Assembly: GCA_963730785.1 (NCBI GenBank)
Contig: CAVSTF010000015.1
Span: forward strand, 1 to 64,000
Direction of reading: 5' to 3'
From: Bog-473 sp963730785
GTDB lineage: Bacteria > Actinomycetota > Acidimicrobiia > Acidimicrobiales > RAAP-2
Length of the DNA stretch: 64,000 nt
In this document: positions 43,278 to 52,201 of the stretch, piece by piece
Position numbering within the stretch: the first letter of the stretch is position 1
Layout: every line of letters begins with the position of its first letter
Notes under the pieces: model-generated
The model's database searches: none
What the model saw: the letters and a program-made list of their open reading frames with translations, nothing else
What the model was told of the DNA's origin: nothing
Made by a program: the position numbers and the translations under genes

Positions 43278-45047
43278 GTGAACCGAGCCGCCTTGTCGTC
43301 GCTATTACCGCTGACAGTCGCCATACCGTTGTGCGCCGCGGTGTTGGCTCCTCTGCTCGCCCGATTCTCACGTCGACTGCCCTTGCTGATCGGGGTGACA
43401 GCACTGCTGGCCTCCGGGGGTCTTCTAGCCGCCATGTCGCCCACCGTGTACGGGGGTCGAGTCCTCAGCCATTTCATGGGGCACTGGTATCCCGTCGGCG
43501 GTCACGCTTTAGGGATCGCCTTCGCCGCCGATTCCTGGGGTTTGACCTTCGCTTTGGTGACCGCGTTCCTCGGGGCACTCTTGGTCCTCTACACCCTGTC
43601 CGAGTTGGCCGATCTCGGCCGGCGCGAACTGGGGGGCTACACCTGCCTGTTTCTCCTTCTCTGCGCCGCATTGATCGGATCGGCGCTGACCGCGGACATC
43701 TTCAACCTCTTTGTCTGGTTCGAAGTGGCGGCACTCTCGAGCTACGCCTTGACGGCCTTCTTCTTGGAGCGGCCGCTCGCCCTTGAGGCGGCCTTCAAAA
43801 TCCTTGTCCTGACCACCATTGCCAGCTTCGCCATCTTCCTCGGCGCGGCTCTGCTGTACGGCGATCATGGCGCCCTGAACTTTGCCCAAATTCAGCACGA
43901 CCTGGCTACCGGAGCCCGCCCCGCCGACATCGTGGCCCTGGCTCTCCTCATCGCCGGTTTTGCCACCAAGGGGGGGCTGGTGCCCTTCCACGGCTGGCTT
44001 CCAGATGCCCACACGGCGGCCCCGGGACCCGTCTCTGCGTTGTTCTCGGGGCTTATGGTGAACCTCGGCATCGTTGCCATCGGCCGGATCGTCTTCGAGG
44101 CCTACACCCCGCACATCGGTCACCACGTCCTCGGCCTCCTGATGGGCATTGGCCTCATTTCGGCGGTGGGCGGAGCGCTCTTCGCTCTGTTTTCCGATGA
44201 TCTCAAACGACTATTGGCCTACGACACCATTTCGCAGATGGGTGTGCTCCTGGTCGGGTTGGCCACCGGAAGTGCGAGCGGCATAGCTGGCGCGACCTAC
44301 CACCTGATCGATCACGCCTTGTTCAAAGCCCTGCTCTTCCTCTGCGCTGGCGCCATCGTGCACATGACGGGCGCCACCAAGCTTTCGGAAATGGGAGGAT
44401 TGGCCCGTCGCTACCCTCTCCTCGCCGCCGCCTTCACGGTCGGCGTATTGGCTATTTCCGGCATCCCCCCTCTGAACGGATACGTGTCACTTGGGCTGAT
44501 CCATGATTCGTTGCGCACAAGTGGACAGTGGGCGCCTTACGTGTTCATCCTGGTGGCCCAGGTCATCACGATCGCCGCGCTCGGTAGGGCTGTCTGGGTC
44601 GTCTTCGTCCGACCTCGACAGACCGAAGAGGACTTTGAGCGGGATGAGCAGCTTCATCCCGGGATGACCGCCGCTCTGGGCGTGCTAGCTACGGCCTGCG
44701 TGGCCTTTGGAGTGGTGCCTAACCTCGTCCTCTCGCATCTCGCCTCACCAGCCGCCAGCGCGCTGTTGCACCCAGCTGCCTACGCCCGGGGAGTGCTGGC
44801 CTCCGGGGGCGCCATTCCGCACCTTGTCGTCTCGTTCGACTATGCGAGTCCACTGGGACTCGTCACCGTGGCGGTCACCGTGCTCTTAGCCGTCCCGGTA
44901 GGCCGAGCGGCCCTACGCTTTGAGCGGTCGACGCCGGTGGAAGCCATGCGTCGGATTCAGAGTGGTTCGGTGAACGACTACGCCGCCTATGCCGTGGCGG
45001 GCATCTTGGTAGTGGCGCTCATCCTCTCCCGAGGGGTGTTGGCCTGA
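43278..45047 (+). CDS. mrpD: Mrp-type antiporter subunit D (NuoN/NuoL-like)
   Basis: This is a 589-residue, 14-helix proton-translocating subunit. It has the conserved glutamate region NLFVWFEVAALSSYAL, the lysine region FATKGGLVPFHGWLPDAHTAAPGPVSALFSG and the second lysine/histidine helix. It is the only large antiporter-like subunit in the cluster. The N-terminal NuoL-like part of MrpA is absent, so the complex resembles the Mrp module of Mbh/Mbs complexes. Confidence 0.92.
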   Translation: MNRAALSSLLPLTVAIPLCAAVLAPLLARFSRRLPLLIGVTALLASGGLLAAMSPTVYGGRVLSHFMGHWYPVGGHALGIAFAADSWGLTFALVTAFLGALLVLYTLSELADLGRRELGGYTCLFLLLCAALIGSALTADIFNLFVWFEVAALSSYALTAFFLERPLALEAAFKILVLTTIASFAIFLGAALLYGDHGALNFAQIQHDLATGARPADIVALALLIAGFATKGGLVPFHGWLPDAHTAAPGPVSALFSGLMVNLGIVAIGRIVFEAYTPHIGHHVLGLLMGIGLISAVGGALFALFSDDLKRLLAYDTISQMGVLLVGLATGSASGIAGATYHLIDHALFKALLFLCAGAIVHMTGATKLSEMGGLARRYPLLAAAFTVGVLAISGIPPLNGYVSLGLIHDSLRTSGQWAPYVFILVAQVITIAALGRAVWVVFVRPRQTEEDFERDEQLHPGMTAALGVLATACVAFGVVPNLVLSHLASPAASALLHPAAYARGVLASGGAIPHLVVSFDYASPLGLVTVAVTVLLAVPVGRAALRFERSTPVEAMRRIQSGSVNDYAAYAVAGILVVALILSRGVLA

Positions 45048-45055
45048 TCGCCGAT

Positions 45056-45211
45056 CTACGTCTTACCGAGGCGCTCCCGCAGGCGGTCCCACCAACCGTG
45101 GCTCCCGCCACCGAACCATCGGTCTTCGCTGGGGGTCCCTTCGGTGTCATCCACATTTGGGTCGGCCCCAACCGCCTCCAGAGCCTCTTTGGTCTTCCCA
45201 TGCGCCTTCAT
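45056..45211 (-). CDS. 51-residue small protein
   Basis: GGGAGGAG lies about 10 bases before the ATG. The protein starts MKAHGKTKEALEAVGADPNV and ends in a Trp/Arg-rich stretch (GGGSHGWWDRLRERLGKT). It has no membrane segment. It is convergent with mrpD (8 bases between stops) and may be co-transcribed with the small Lys-rich protein upstream. Function is unknown. Confidence 0.55.
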   Translation of the reverse strand: MKAHGKTKEALEAVGADPNVDDTEGTPSEDRWFGGGSHGWWDRLRERLGKT

Positions 45212-45239
45212 CAATCCATCTCCTCCCGTTCAACCGAAC

Positions 45240-45467
45240 TCAAGATGCTTTTCGGGCGGCGGCCTTTCCGCCCTTGCGTCCGGCCTCCTTCTTTTGGGCC
45301 GTGGTGCCACCTTGTTTCGGGTTCCCACCGGAACCGGAGGCCTTGCCCCCATGGCTCGAGGCATTGGGCGAATTGGCAATACGGGCAGCACGGCTCTTTG
45401 ACATCCCTTTGTCTTTGAGGGCCTCGTACTGCTTCTCGTTTTTAACGTTCGCTGACTTGGACGGCAT
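45240..45467 (-). CDS. Small basic KGG-type protein
   Basis: This is a 75-residue Lys/Ala/Gly-rich protein (start MPSKSANVKNEKQYEALKDK). The N-terminal block KNEKQYEALKDKGMSKSRAARIAN is typical of a family of small actinobacterial proteins related to plasmid-stabilisation/DUF7218-like and KGG stress proteins. The tail holds KKEAGRKGGKAAARK. AAGGAGGAG precedes the ATG, a strong site. It lies 25 bases after the quinone oxidoreductase gene in the same operon. Likely DNA- or RNA-binding (inference). Confidence 0.75.
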   Translation of the reverse strand: MPSKSANVKNEKQYEALKDKGMSKSRAARIANSPNASSHGGKASGSGGNPKQGGTTAQKKEAGRKGGKAAARKAS

Positions 45468-45492
45468 CGCTCCTCCTTGTTGGTTCTGTTTC

Positions 45493-46434
45493 TCACTGCA
45501 GGTCGAGGACCAAGTTGCCACGCACCGACCGGTCCGACAGCCGATCGAAAGCGGTATTGACATCGTTTAGTCCGAGTTCGGAGTCCACCGAAATCCGGAG
45601 ACGACCGTCTCCCAGCGCTTCGAGCGCATCAGTGATCCGCTGCGCCATCACGTCGTCGGGTGTCTGCAATCCGGCGTAACCGTAGATCGTGATCCCCTTG
45701 CGGTAGAGGTCCTGCAGGGGCATGTTCCCATTGGGCTCGACCGATGTGCCAAAGATCACCAGGCGCCCATGGACGGCCATGACAGATACGGCGGCTCCCG
45801 TGAATGGACCCCCCAACGGGTCAATCGTCACTGTGGGGGCCACTTTCTCGAGTGCGGTACCGATTCCGTCGGCATCGCCGGTAACCACATGATCGGCGCC
45901 CAGCTCCTGGATCCACTCCTTCTTCGCTTCGCCCCCCGTATGTCCCCACACCTCTGCTCCGATGGCATGGGCCACCGATATCGCAATGCTGCCGACACCT
46001 CCGCCAGCTCCCAGCACCAGGACCCGATCGGCCGAGGTCACCTTGGCGAATTCGGTAACGGTGCGCCAAGCCGTTACTCCAGCGACACCGATGACGGCGG
46101 CTTCCCTGGTGGAAACATCTTTTGGCACATCTATGAGCGCGTCGGCTGGAACAACTGCCTGGTTCGACCACAGCCCGTCACGCGAGGTTCCCAACCCGTG
46201 ACCGTGCAGGAGGACCGTGCGCCCCTGGTAGATACCAACACCCTCCATGCCCAATGTTCGGGGTAGCGGTGCATCAGCATTGATACGGCCGATGGCGTTG
46301 TAACGATCCACGGGGTTGACACCGGCATAAGCCATGTCGACCACTACTTCATCCGGCCCGGTCTGACGGAGCTCAACTTCTTCCACCTTCAGCGGCTGGT
46401 GGTGATCCACCAACCGTGCTGCTCTATTCGACAC
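45493..46434 (-). CDS. Zinc-independent quinone oxidoreductase (MDR family)
   Basis: This is a 313-residue NADPH-dependent reductase. It has the NAD(P) motif VLVLGAGGGVGSIA (about residue 146), an N-terminal GroES-like domain (AYAGVNPVDRYNAIGRI) and no structural or catalytic zinc cysteines. The GTG at 46434 is chosen: it overlaps the PEBP stop by 11 bases. The rest of the open frame upstream is a shadow of the PEBP gene. It reduces quinones or enals. Confidence 0.9.
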   Translation of the reverse strand: MSNRAARLVDHHQPLKVEEVELRQTGPDEVVVDMAYAGVNPVDRYNAIGRINADAPLPRTLGMEGVGIYQGRTVLLHGHGLGTSRDGLWSNQAVVPADALIDVPKDVSTREAAVIGVAGVTAWRTVTEFAKVTSADRVLVLGAGGGVGSIAISVAHAIGAEVWGHTGGEAKKEWIQELGADHVVTGDADGIGTALEKVAPTVTIDPLGGPFTGAAVSVMAVHGRLVIFGTSVEPNGNMPLQDLYRKGITIYGYAGLQTPDDVMAQRITDALEALGDGRLRISVDSELGLNDVNTAFDRLSDRSVRGNLVLDLQ

Positions 46435-46897
46435 CGAACCGCCCCACCAGAGTGCCGGAGGCCAGCATGTGATCCTTGATGGAGAACCTGAACTTGGCGT
46501 AGGTGGTCTGCGCATCGAGGCCGGGCGATGCCACATCCAGCGCGTACACCGTGAATTGATAGCGATGGGGAGGATCTCCGGGCGGAGGCGCCATTCCTCC
46601 GTAGTGGCTCTCCCCCCAATCGGTGAATCCGTCGGTTCCGACCTTCTCATCCCCCTCGTCGAGCTTGTGGCAGTCGGCCGGGATGTCGAATCGCACCCAG
46701 TGAGAAAAACCGACAGTGGTGGAGGCATCAGGGTCCCAGCACGAGACCGCATACGACTTGGTTCCCGCCGGTCCTTCACTCCAAGACAGGAGCGGGCTCC
46801 GGTTTTCACCCCCCACATCCGCGTGAGCCGCCCAGATCGGAATTTGCTCGTCCTGCCCGAAGGCACTACTCGTCACTACTAGTTCATCGACCATCAT
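46424..46897 (-). CDS. YbhB/YbcL-type PEBP protein
   Basis: This is a 157-residue phosphatidylethanolamine-binding-like protein (GGENRSPLLSW, CWDPDASTTVGFSHWVRFDIP, HRYQFTVYALD). GGAGGTCGG precedes the ATG. It leads the PEBP-quinone reductase-small basic protein operon. Binding of small ligands is known for the family; the role is unclear. Confidence 0.92.
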   Translation of the reverse strand: MMVDELVVTSSAFGQDEQIPIWAAHADVGGENRSPLLSWSEGPAGTKSYAVSCWDPDASTTVGFSHWVRFDIPADCHKLDEGDEKVGTDGFTDWGESHYGGMAPPPGDPPHRYQFTVYALDVASPGLDAQTTYAKFRFSIKDHMLASGTLVGRFGVE

Positions 46898-46987
46898 CCG
46901 ACCTCCACCTCATGCCGTAACTGGTACCGCGAGCTACCCAGCTTCGCCGGCCGCGAAACCAAAGGATCGAACGCCATGCCGGGGACC

Positions 46988-47956
46988 TCAGGCGCTGGCC
47001 CGCAGGGCGGGTAGCAATGTCGACTCGGCCCAAGCGATGAACTGGTGCTGCGTCTCGCCCCCAATTTGCACGAGGGCTACATGACTGAACCCGGCGTCGG
47101 GGAACGAGTGGATGGCTTTCACGAATTCGTCGACATCCGACCCGCAGGGAATCGCTTCGGCGACCTCATCGTGGCTGACCGATTTCGAGGCGGCATCAAA
47201 CGCGCCCGGCCCTGGCAATTCTGAATTGACCTTCCAGCCTCCACCAAACCAACGAAAGAGCGAGTGGGCCCGATCGACCGCCGCCTCCTTGCTGGCATCA
47301 AAGCAGACCGGGATTTGGCCAACTTTGGGCTTGCCCGCTCCTCCGGCCGCCTCGAATCTGGTCGACGAGCCCGGACTCGGGCTCAACCGCAATCATGACG
47401 TCGGCGTATTCGGCCGCTAAGCGGCATGACTGGTTGCCAGATACCGCCACTCCTATGGCGGGCGGCTTGTCAGGCAGGTCCCAGAGCTTGGCCGAATCGA
47501 CTTCAAAGAATCTCCCCGATAGTTGACGTAGTGCCCGGCAAACAATTCTTTAATGATGTCGAGCGACTCACGGAGCATTTCGTGCCGCGTGTTCACCGGA
47601 GGCCATCCGCCGCCGGTGACGTGCTCGTTTAGATTCTCCCCCGCTCCCAGACCAAGCGTGAAGCGCCCGTCGGACAGGATGGCGACCGTGGCCGCTTTCT
47701 GCGCCACCACTGCCGGGTGATATCGCTTGATCGGACAGGTGACGTACGTCATTAGTTCGATGCGTTCCGTCGCATTGGCAGCGGCACCAAGAACTGTCCA
47801 GGCATAGGGCGAATGTCCCATTTCGTCGAGCCAAGGAAAGTAATGATCAGAAATCACTGCGAAATCGAAGCCTGCCGCTTCAGCCTCCTGCACGTCGGAC
47901 ACCAGTTCTTTCGGTCCGCTCTGTTCGCACATCATGGTGTAACCGAACTCAGTCAA
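46988..47956 (-). pseudogene. LLM-class F420-dependent oxidoreductase, two frameshifts
   Basis: The N-terminal frame (47956 to about 47515) holds VISDHYFPWLDEMGHSPYAW and LGLGAGENLNEHVTG. The middle (about 47515-47362) is in a second frame (FFEVDSAKLWDLPD, SCRLAAEYADVM). The C-terminal part (from about 47362) returns to the first frame and ends EAIPCGSDVDEF...STLLPALRA. One missing T near 47513 and one extra base near 47362 would restore about 322 residues. The two compensating errors support sequence error. It is similar to 24627-25580. Confidence 0.85.
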
Positions 47957-48097
47957 GGTATCTCTCTCCCCTTTTCTGCGACCTAACGCCGAACTACCCG
48001 GCCCCAGTGGGTCGCAAACCAGCGAATGGGGGAAGACCGTTTCGCTGACAAGGAACCGGGTAGCAAAGGGGAAACCGACAAAAAGGAGGTAGGACCA

Positions 48098-48367
48098 ATG
48101 GCCACCGCGAAACAGCGAACCACGGCCCGCCGCAATATCAAGAAGGCGGCGGCGGGGGCGCGGGCCAAGAAATCGATCGCCTCAATGCCTAAGAAGACGC
48201 GCTCGGCCTTAGGGCGTCAGGGTGCGGCGGTGGCAAAGCGCAAGCGCACCGGCGCCTCTACACCAAAGACAAAGAAGGAGCTGTACGAGATAGCCAAAGC
48301 CCGGAATGTCGCAGGGCGATCGAAGATGGGGCGAGGCGAACTCGCCAAAGTACTCGGCGAGAAGTGA
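48098..48367 (+). CDS. Small basic DNA-binding-like protein with Rho-N-like domain
   Basis: This is an 89-residue Lys/Arg/Ala-rich protein. The strong site AAGGAGG precedes the ATG at 48098. The first part is histone-like (MATAKQRTTARRNIKKAAAG). The last 30 residues (TKKELYEIAKARNVAGRSKMGRGELAKVL) match the Rho termination factor N-terminal/SAP-like fold. It probably binds nucleic acid and may protect DNA under stress (inference). Confidence 0.8.
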   Translation: MATAKQRTTARRNIKKAAAGARAKKSIASMPKKTRSALGRQGAAVAKRKRTGASTPKTKKELYEIAKARNVAGRSKMGRGELAKVLGEK

Positions 48368-48390
48368 CCGCCTGGTCCGGCCAATAACGC

Positions 48391-49179
48391 ATGTCGGTCC
48401 TCATCGGAACATCTGGTTGGCAGTACAAGGACTGGCGAGGACGCTTTTATCCTTGGGAATTGGCCACTACAAAGTGGCTGGAATGTTTCGCCAACCAGTT
48501 CCAAACGGTTGAAGTCAACAACGCGTTCTATCGTTTGCCCGAAGCTGCGACCTTTCGCCGTTGGCGAGACACGGTGTCCGACGACTTCGTCATCACTGTG
48601 AAGGCGAGCCGATATCTGACCCACGTTCTCCGGCTCAAGGAACCTCGGGAACCCGTCCACCGCCTGATGTCACGGGCGCGGCACCTCGGGTCAAAGCTTG
48701 GGCCTATCCTCCTTCAGTTACCCCCCAATTTCCAAGTTGACCTGGCAGCGCTCGAAAAGACACTCGGGTACTTTCCCAGCGGTACCCGCATCGCCTTCGA
48801 GCCGAGGCATGAATCGTGGTTTGTCCCCTCTGTGGCTGCCCTGCTGAGCGATCGTGATGCGGCGCTCTGCCTGAGTGACACTCGAGGGCCGAACGGTCCG
48901 CTCTGGCGGACGGCCAGCTGGGGTTATCTCCGCATGCATGAGGGGCGGTCCCAGCCCCATCCCTGCTATGGGCGGACGGCCCTTCGTTCCTGGGCCAACC
49001 GGTTGGCCGAATTGTGGGAGGACGACGAAGACGTCTTTGTCTACTTCAACAATGATCACGGCGGCTGCGCCATTCGAGACGCTCATCAGTTTGCTACGGC
49101 CGTTCGTAGGGCTGGTCGCTCTCCATCGCGAGTCCCAGATGGCGCGGCTGCATCACTGAAACTCACTGCACCTCGGTGA
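48391..49179 (+). CDS. DUF72-family TIM-barrel protein
   Basis: This is a 262-residue DUF72 (YecE-like) protein: IGTSGWQYKDWRGRFYP at the N-terminus, FQTVEVNNAFYRLP, and YFNNDHGGCA near the C-terminus. Function is unknown for the family. DUF72 genes are frequent near stress genes. It lies 23 bases after the basic protein gene on the same strand. Confidence 0.9.
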   Translation: MSVLIGTSGWQYKDWRGRFYPWELATTKWLECFANQFQTVEVNNAFYRLPEAATFRRWRDTVSDDFVITVKASRYLTHVLRLKEPREPVHRLMSRARHLGSKLGPILLQLPPNFQVDLAALEKTLGYFPSGTRIAFEPRHESWFVPSVAALLSDRDAALCLSDTRGPNGPLWRTASWGYLRMHEGRSQPHPCYGRTALRSWANRLAELWEDDEDVFVYFNNDHGGCAIRDAHQFATAVRRAGRSPSRVPDGAAASLKLTAPR

Positions 49180-49250
49180 TCAGAACCAGCAATGTTTGGC
49201 CATGTTGGAGGTGGGTACCAACCGATGGTGTGCCTGACAAGGAGAATCAC

Positions 49251-49424
49251 GTGACAGATGGATCGGACGACGACTTTCGCCAGCACAACCACGAATTTGA
49301 CCGCCCAGAAGCTGACTCCTTGGAACAGGAGATGCCGGTGGCCGCGGTGCCCAGCGCGACCGTCCCTGACGCCGATCGAGTCGAACCAGTCGATGATGCC
49401 GACTGGGCTTATGCCGACCGGTAA
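49251..49424 (+). CDS. 57-residue acidic protein with PEADxLEQ motif
   Basis: AAGGAG lies 7 bases before the GTG start. The protein is acidic and has RPEADSLEQE in the middle and ends DDADWAYADR. Short actinobacterial proteins with a PEADxLEQ block exist and have no known function. I prefer GTG 49251 to an earlier start at 49176 because of the ribosome-binding site. Confidence 0.65.
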   Translation: MTDGSDDDFRQHNHEFDRPEADSLEQEMPVAAVPSATVPDADRVEPVDDADWAYADR

Positions 49425-49443
49425 GCCATCTCTTCGCCAATCG

Positions 49444-49740
49444 TCAGCGAACCGGGCGTCCTGAACGTTTCGAAACGAGACGTCGGCGGAGGGCCTTCAC
49501 CGGGCGATCCTTCGGATGTCTGGTTTGCATTCGGAGCCCGGCCAGGCGTTTGCCTGTATCGAGGCGATCGAACCACTCCATTCGCCCGTCGATGCAGAGG
49601 CCGGCCACGGGCGCTGAGCAGATTTTCTGACAGCCCACCAGTACAACTTTCACCGGTGCCTTGGCTAGCGCGTCCTCCACGCACCGATGCCGTTTGCACT
49701 TCTTGCACACATACACCTTGGGTTTGCTCACTCGACTCAT
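49444..49740 (-). CDS. Small [2Fe-2S]-like cysteine protein
   Basis: This is a 98-residue protein with KKCKRHRC and, 26 residues on, GCQKICSAPVAG, a pattern that resembles thioredoxin-like [2Fe-2S] ferredoxins. The tail is basic (RRRLVSKRSGRPVR). The ATG at 49740 is chosen; the open frame upstream to 50262 is antisense to otsA. The role as an iron-sulfur carrier is inferred. Confidence 0.7.
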   Translation of the reverse strand: MSRVSKPKVYVCKKCKRHRCVEDALAKAPVKVVLVGCQKICSAPVAGLCIDGRMEWFDRLDTGKRLAGLRMQTRHPKDRPVKALRRRLVSKRSGRPVR

Positions 49741-49782
49741 ATACCCCCTTGTCCCCTGACTCATCCGCCAAGTGAGATAGCG

Positions 49783-51291
49783 ATGGGCATTGCCGACCCA
49801 ACCTTCGGGTATGAATCCGGCATGAGGGTGCAAAACGATGGGCCGATAGTTGATGGCAACGACAGCCGGCAGCTCGTGGTGGTGGCCAATCGCCTTCCCC
49901 TTCGCCGAGTGGTTGATCGCCACACTGAGCGATGGGAGCCCAGTCCCGGGGGTCTGGTCTCGGCGCTGGCGCCGGTGATGAAGGATCGCCGATGTACTTG
50001 GATCGGCTGGGCCGGTGATGGAGGGGTGGTTGAGCCCTTCACCAAGGACGGCATTGAGTTCGTTCCCGTCCCCATAAGCGAGGACGAAGTTGAGGACTAC
50101 TACGAGGGATTCAGCAATCGCACCCTTTGGCCGCTCTATCACGACGCCATCCGACCTCCCGAATTCCGACTTCCCTGGTGGGAGGCATATCGGCGGGTCA
50201 ATCAACGATTTGCCGAAGTCATTGCCGCTCAAGCGGAGCCCGGTACGCAGGTATGGATCCACGACTATCAGCTACAACTCGTGCCCCATCTCTTGCGGGG
50301 CCTTCGTCCCGACCTACAAATCGGATTCTTCCTCCATATCTCATTTCCACCACAGGAGCTTTTCATGCAGCTCCCCTGGCGTAATGAGATCGTCGAGGGC
50401 ATGCTCGGAGCCGACCTAATCGGATTCCAAGTACCAGTAGCGGCGCGAAATTTCTCCGTGCTGGCCAATCGTTTGACGGAGGCCCAAGGGCGAGCCGGTC
50501 GTCTGCGCCATGAGGGTCGCGACATTCAAGTTGGAGCTTTCCCCGTCTCCATCGATGTCCAGCGTTTTGAGGCCATGGCGCGGCTGCCCGAGACCAAGGA
50601 GCGGGCCAAGGAAATTAGATCTCAGTTGGGTAACCCACGCACCATTTTTCTCGGCGTTGACCGACTCGATTACACCAAGGGAATTGAAGCTCGCCTCGAG
50701 GTGTACAAGGAGATGCTTGTTGACGGGACCATCGAAGTGCCAGAGAGCGTCCTGGTGCAGATAGCGGTGCCCACCCGCGACAAGGTTCCCGCCTACCAGG
50801 ACGAGCGGTTGACCATCGAACGACTGATCGGAGAGATAAACGGATCGTTTGCCAAGATGGGGGCGCCAGCCGTCCACTATCTGCATCAGAATCTGCCGAT
50901 CGAGGAACTCGTCGCTCTCTACTGCGCGGCTGACATACTCCTGGTGACCCCATACCGCGATGGAATGAATCTCGTGGCCAAGGAATACGTGGCCGCCCGC
51001 TCCGATTCGGGGGCCCTTGTGCTGAGTGAATTTGCGGGTTCAGCTCAATCGCTGACATCGGCATACCTGGTCAATCCTCATGACCGCCAGCAGGTTAAGG
51101 AAGCGATGCTCTTTGCCATCGTCGATGCTCCGGATGAGCGAAAGCGTCGAATGCAAGCCATGCGCCGATCACTGCGCCGATGGACTGACGCCGATTGGAC
51201 CAATGCCTTCCTCGACGCCCTGGCGGCTCAGCGTACCGACCCCCAGTTAGAACCGTTGAAAGTCCGGGTACAGGTTTCAGGACCGGGTTGA
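49783..51291 (+). CDS. otsA: Trehalose-6-phosphate synthase
   Basis: This is a 502-residue GT20 enzyme that makes trehalose 6-phosphate from glucose 6-phosphate and UDP- or GDP-glucose. Motifs: VVVANRLPLRR and SPGGLVSAL (N-terminus), WIHDYQLQLVP, GFFLHISFPP, GVDRLDYTKGI, and the C-terminal LVTPYRDGMNLVAKEY...LVLSEFAGSA. The start could also be ATG 49822. No trehalose phosphatase (otsB) is in the window. The ku gene follows 13 bases downstream. Confidence 0.95.
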   Translation: MGIADPTFGYESGMRVQNDGPIVDGNDSRQLVVVANRLPLRRVVDRHTERWEPSPGGLVSALAPVMKDRRCTWIGWAGDGGVVEPFTKDGIEFVPVPISEDEVEDYYEGFSNRTLWPLYHDAIRPPEFRLPWWEAYRRVNQRFAEVIAAQAEPGTQVWIHDYQLQLVPHLLRGLRPDLQIGFFLHISFPPQELFMQLPWRNEIVEGMLGADLIGFQVPVAARNFSVLANRLTEAQGRAGRLRHEGRDIQVGAFPVSIDVQRFEAMARLPETKERAKEIRSQLGNPRTIFLGVDRLDYTKGIEARLEVYKEMLVDGTIEVPESVLVQIAVPTRDKVPAYQDERLTIERLIGEINGSFAKMGAPAVHYLHQNLPIEELVALYCAADILLVTPYRDGMNLVAKEYVAARSDSGALVLSEFAGSAQSLTSAYLVNPHDRQQVKEAMLFAIVDAPDERKRRMQAMRRSLRRWTDADWTNAFLDALAAQRTDPQLEPLKVRVQVSGPG

Positions 51292-51304
51292 TAAGGAGGC
51301 ACGC

Positions 51305-52201
51305 ATGCCACGATCGATATGGAAAGGTTCCTTGAGTTTCGGCTTGGTCAACGTCCCCGTCGGCCTGTATCCCGCCACCACCGATAAAACGATCCATTTC
51401 CACCAGGTCGAGTCAGGCACGTCGGATCGCATCCGCTACAAAAAGGTCAACGAGCGCACCGGCAAAGAGGTTCCTGGCGATCGCATCGTCAAAGCGCTCG
51501 ACACCGGGGGTGGCGAATACGTAATCCTGAGCGAAGAGGAGCTGGAGGAGGCTGAGCCCGAGAAGTCACGAAATATCGATATTGAGGGTTTCGTCAATCT
51601 CAGCGATATCGATCCCATTTACTTCCGGTCGACCTACTACCTGGCCCCGCAAGCTGACTCGGGGACTAAGGCCTACCAGCTGTTGCGCCAGTCCATGGAA
51701 GAGGCCGGCAAAATCGGCGTGGCCACATTCGTCATGCGTAACAAGGAATACCTGGTCGCCATTCGTCCAGAGGCCGACGTGTTGGCTCTGGAAACCATGT
51801 ACTTCGCCGACGAGATTCGGGACCCCACGGCCGATTTGCCTCACCTATCAGAAGCGGGCAAAGCGAAGCCCAAGGAGCATGAAATGGCGAAGACGCTTAT
51901 CGACTCGCTGGCCGAAGAATGGAACCCTGCCGACTATCACGATTCATTCCGCCAACATGTGCAGGCATTGGCTAAGGAGAAGCAGGCTGGTCACGAAACA
52001 GTGAGGCACGATGAGCCAGCAGAAGGAGGCAAGGTCATCAACCTGCTTGAGGCCCTGCAAGCCAGCGTGAGCAACGCGGGGCGTTCGACCAAGACCTCGG
52101 CCAAAAAAGCAACAGCCAAGAAGGCTCCAGCGAAGAAGGCGGCGGCGAAGGCCACGAAGAAGCGGGCTGCGACCCGTTCACCTCGCCGAAAGGCATCTTG
52201 A
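51305..52201 (+). CDS. ku: Bacterial Ku protein (NHEJ)
   Basis: This is a 298-residue homodimeric DNA-end-binding protein (MPRSIWKGSLSFGLVNVPVGLY; HFHQVESGTSDRIRYKKVNERTG; EVDILALE-like region). The C-terminal tail is rich in Lys/Ala repeats (AKKATAKKAPAKKAAAK), as in mycobacterial Ku, and may bind DNA. AAGGAGG sits between the otsA stop and the ATG, so Ku and OtsA are probably co-translated. LigD is not in the window. Confidence 0.95.
   Translation: MPRSIWKGSLSFGLVNVPVGLYPATTDKTIHFHQVESGTSDRIRYKKVNERTGKEVPGDRIVKALDTGGGEYVILSEEELEEAEPEKSRNIDIEGFVNLSDIDPIYFRSTYYLAPQADSGTKAYQLLRQSMEEAGKIGVATFVMRNKEYLVAIRPEADVLALETMYFADEIRDPTADLPHLSEAGKAKPKEHEMAKTLIDSLAEEWNPADYHDSFRQHVQALAKEKQAGHETVRHDEPAEGGKVINLLEALQASVSNAGRSTKTSAKKATAKKAPAKKAAAKATKKRAATRSPRRKAS

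Noticed and set aside
46435..46866. N-terminal extension of the quinone oxidoreductase frame
   Set aside because: That part is out of frame with the PEBP gene and has no family similarity; the GTG at 46434 fits the normal start.
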